From Streptosporangiaceae bacterium (GTDB taxonomy: Bacteria > Actinomycetota > Actinomycetes > Streptosporangiales > Streptosporangiaceae), in contig JASIGS010000699.1 in the NCBI GenBank assembly GCA_030052355.1, positions 1 to 5,131 on the forward strand: a stretch of DNA of 5,131 nucleotides, given 5' to 3'. Position numbers and translations under genes: made by a program. Positions 4,526 to 5,131 of the stretch are shown piece by piece. The notes beneath the pieces were generated by a model. The model had not been told where the DNA came from and did no database searches. It saw nothing but the letters and a program-made list of their open reading frames with translations. Every line of letters begins with the position of its first letter. Positions within the stretch are counted from its first letter, which is position 1.

Positions 4526-5131
4526 CAGCCAGCGGTCCAGCCAGCCGAACTCCTCGGCCAGCATGTCCAGGACGGACTCACGCGCCACGTATCCGTGGCT
4601 CTCGTGAGGCAGCACCACCAGCCTGGCGGTCCCGCCGTTCCCCTGGATCGCCTGGAACAGCCTTTCTGACTGGATCGGGAACGTGCCGGAGTTGGCGTCC
4701 TGCTCGCCGTGGATGAGCAGGAGCGGCGCCTTGATCTGGTTGGCGTACCGGAATGGCGAGACCTGGTCGTAGATCTGCGTTGCCTCCCAGAAGTTGCGGC
4801 GCTCGGTCTGGAAGCCAAACGGGGTCAGGCTCCGGTTGTAGGCGCCGCTGCGCGCTATCCCGGCCGCGAACAAGTCGGTGTGCGCGAGCAGGTTGGCCGT
4901 CATGAACGCCCCGTAGCTGTGGCCGCCGACCGCGACCCGCTGGGCATCGGCGATGCCCAGCGCGGCCACCGAGCCGATGTGCGCGCCAGCGGCGGCGGTG
5001 ATCTGCTCGACGTAGCTGTCGTTCATGGTTTCCGGGTCGCCGATGACCGGCATGGTCGCACCCTGCAGCACGGCGTAGCCGCGAAGCACGAACCAGATGG
5101 GATCTGAAGCGGTCAGCCTGGTGAACCGCTC
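4514..5131 (-). CDS. S9-family prolyl-oligopeptidase-like serine peptidase, glutamyl-endopeptidase type (5' end outside window)
   Basis: C-terminal 205 residues of an alpha/beta-hydrolase peptidase; the N-terminal beta-propeller expected for this family lies beyond base 5131. The frame is open to the edge (ERFTRLTASDPIWF precedes VLRGYAVLQG), so the GTG at 5089 is internal. The complete catalytic triad is visible: Ser in GGHSYGAF (bases 4916-4918), Asp in HGEQDANSG (4697-4699) and His in HESHGY (4595-4597). Other family marks are GATMPVIG, ANLLAHTDLFAAGIARSGAYNR, LTPFGFQTERRNFWEA and QSERLFQAI. The block around GGHSYGAFMTANLLAH and the LTPFGFQ segment resembles the S9D glutamyl endopeptidase group (also known from chloroplasts) more than dipeptidyl peptidase IV or acylaminoacyl peptidase. 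Whether it is secreted cannot be seen without the N-terminus. Its stop lies inside the second hairpin, 68 nt from the NDK stop. Confidence 0.92.
   Translation of the reverse strand, partial: ERFTRLTASDPIWFVLRGYAVLQGATMPVIGDPETMNDSYVEQITAAAGAHIGSVAALGIADAQRVAVGGHSYGAFMTANLLAHTDLFAAGIARSGAYNRSLTPFGFQTERRNFWEATQIYDQVSPFRYANQIKAPLLLIHGEQDANSGTFPIQSERLFQAIQGNGGTARLVVLPHESHGYVARESVLDMLAEEFGWLDRWLTKH

Noticed and set aside
1..5131. A multi-gene defence, toxin-antitoxin or biosynthetic system
   Set aside because: The gene orientations change repeatedly and the families do not form a known or plausible joint pathway; nothing beyond adjacency links them.

Overview
This is a high-GC chromosomal segment whose codon use (third positions mostly G or C), GTG starts and protein families point to an actinomycete (Actinomycetota; order not determinable by eye, Streptosporangiales- or Streptomyces-like). 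There is no RNA gene, CRISPR array, insertion sequence or phage gene. Five protein genes are firmly supported and a sixth, a winged-helix gene, is very likely. The first and last run off the window.

Layout. On the + strand, the 3' part of a DinB2-type DNA polymerase IV gene (1-918) is followed after 79 nt by an NAD(P)-dependent epimerase-like SDR gene (998-1957). After another 54 nt comes a 394-residue membrane protein with a channel-like N-terminal part (2012-3196). That gene meets a winged-helix regulator-like gene on the - strand (3193-3687) tail to tail; the two stop codons share the palindrome CTAG. A 255-nt non-coding interval (3688-3942) separates this gene from a divergent + strand gene for an unusual nucleoside diphosphate kinase (3943-4446). 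The kinase gene converges on the 3' end of an S9-family glutamyl-endopeptidase-like serine peptidase gene on the - strand (4514-5131). Two abutting perfect-stem hairpins (4463-4520) lie between them.

Functional reading. The genes look like independent housekeeping or accessory functions (translesion synthesis, sugar-nucleotide-like or other SDR chemistry, a membrane protein, a small DNA-binding protein, nucleotide metabolism, peptide degradation), not one pathway. I see no clear undescribed multi-gene system. The points most worth a second look are the divergent NDK, with its roughly 10-residue insertion and HASG in place of HGSD at the active site; the channel-like membrane protein with an unorthodox pore-loop region; the SDR lacking the usual catalytic lysine; and the compact transcription-end arrangements at both convergent gene pairs.
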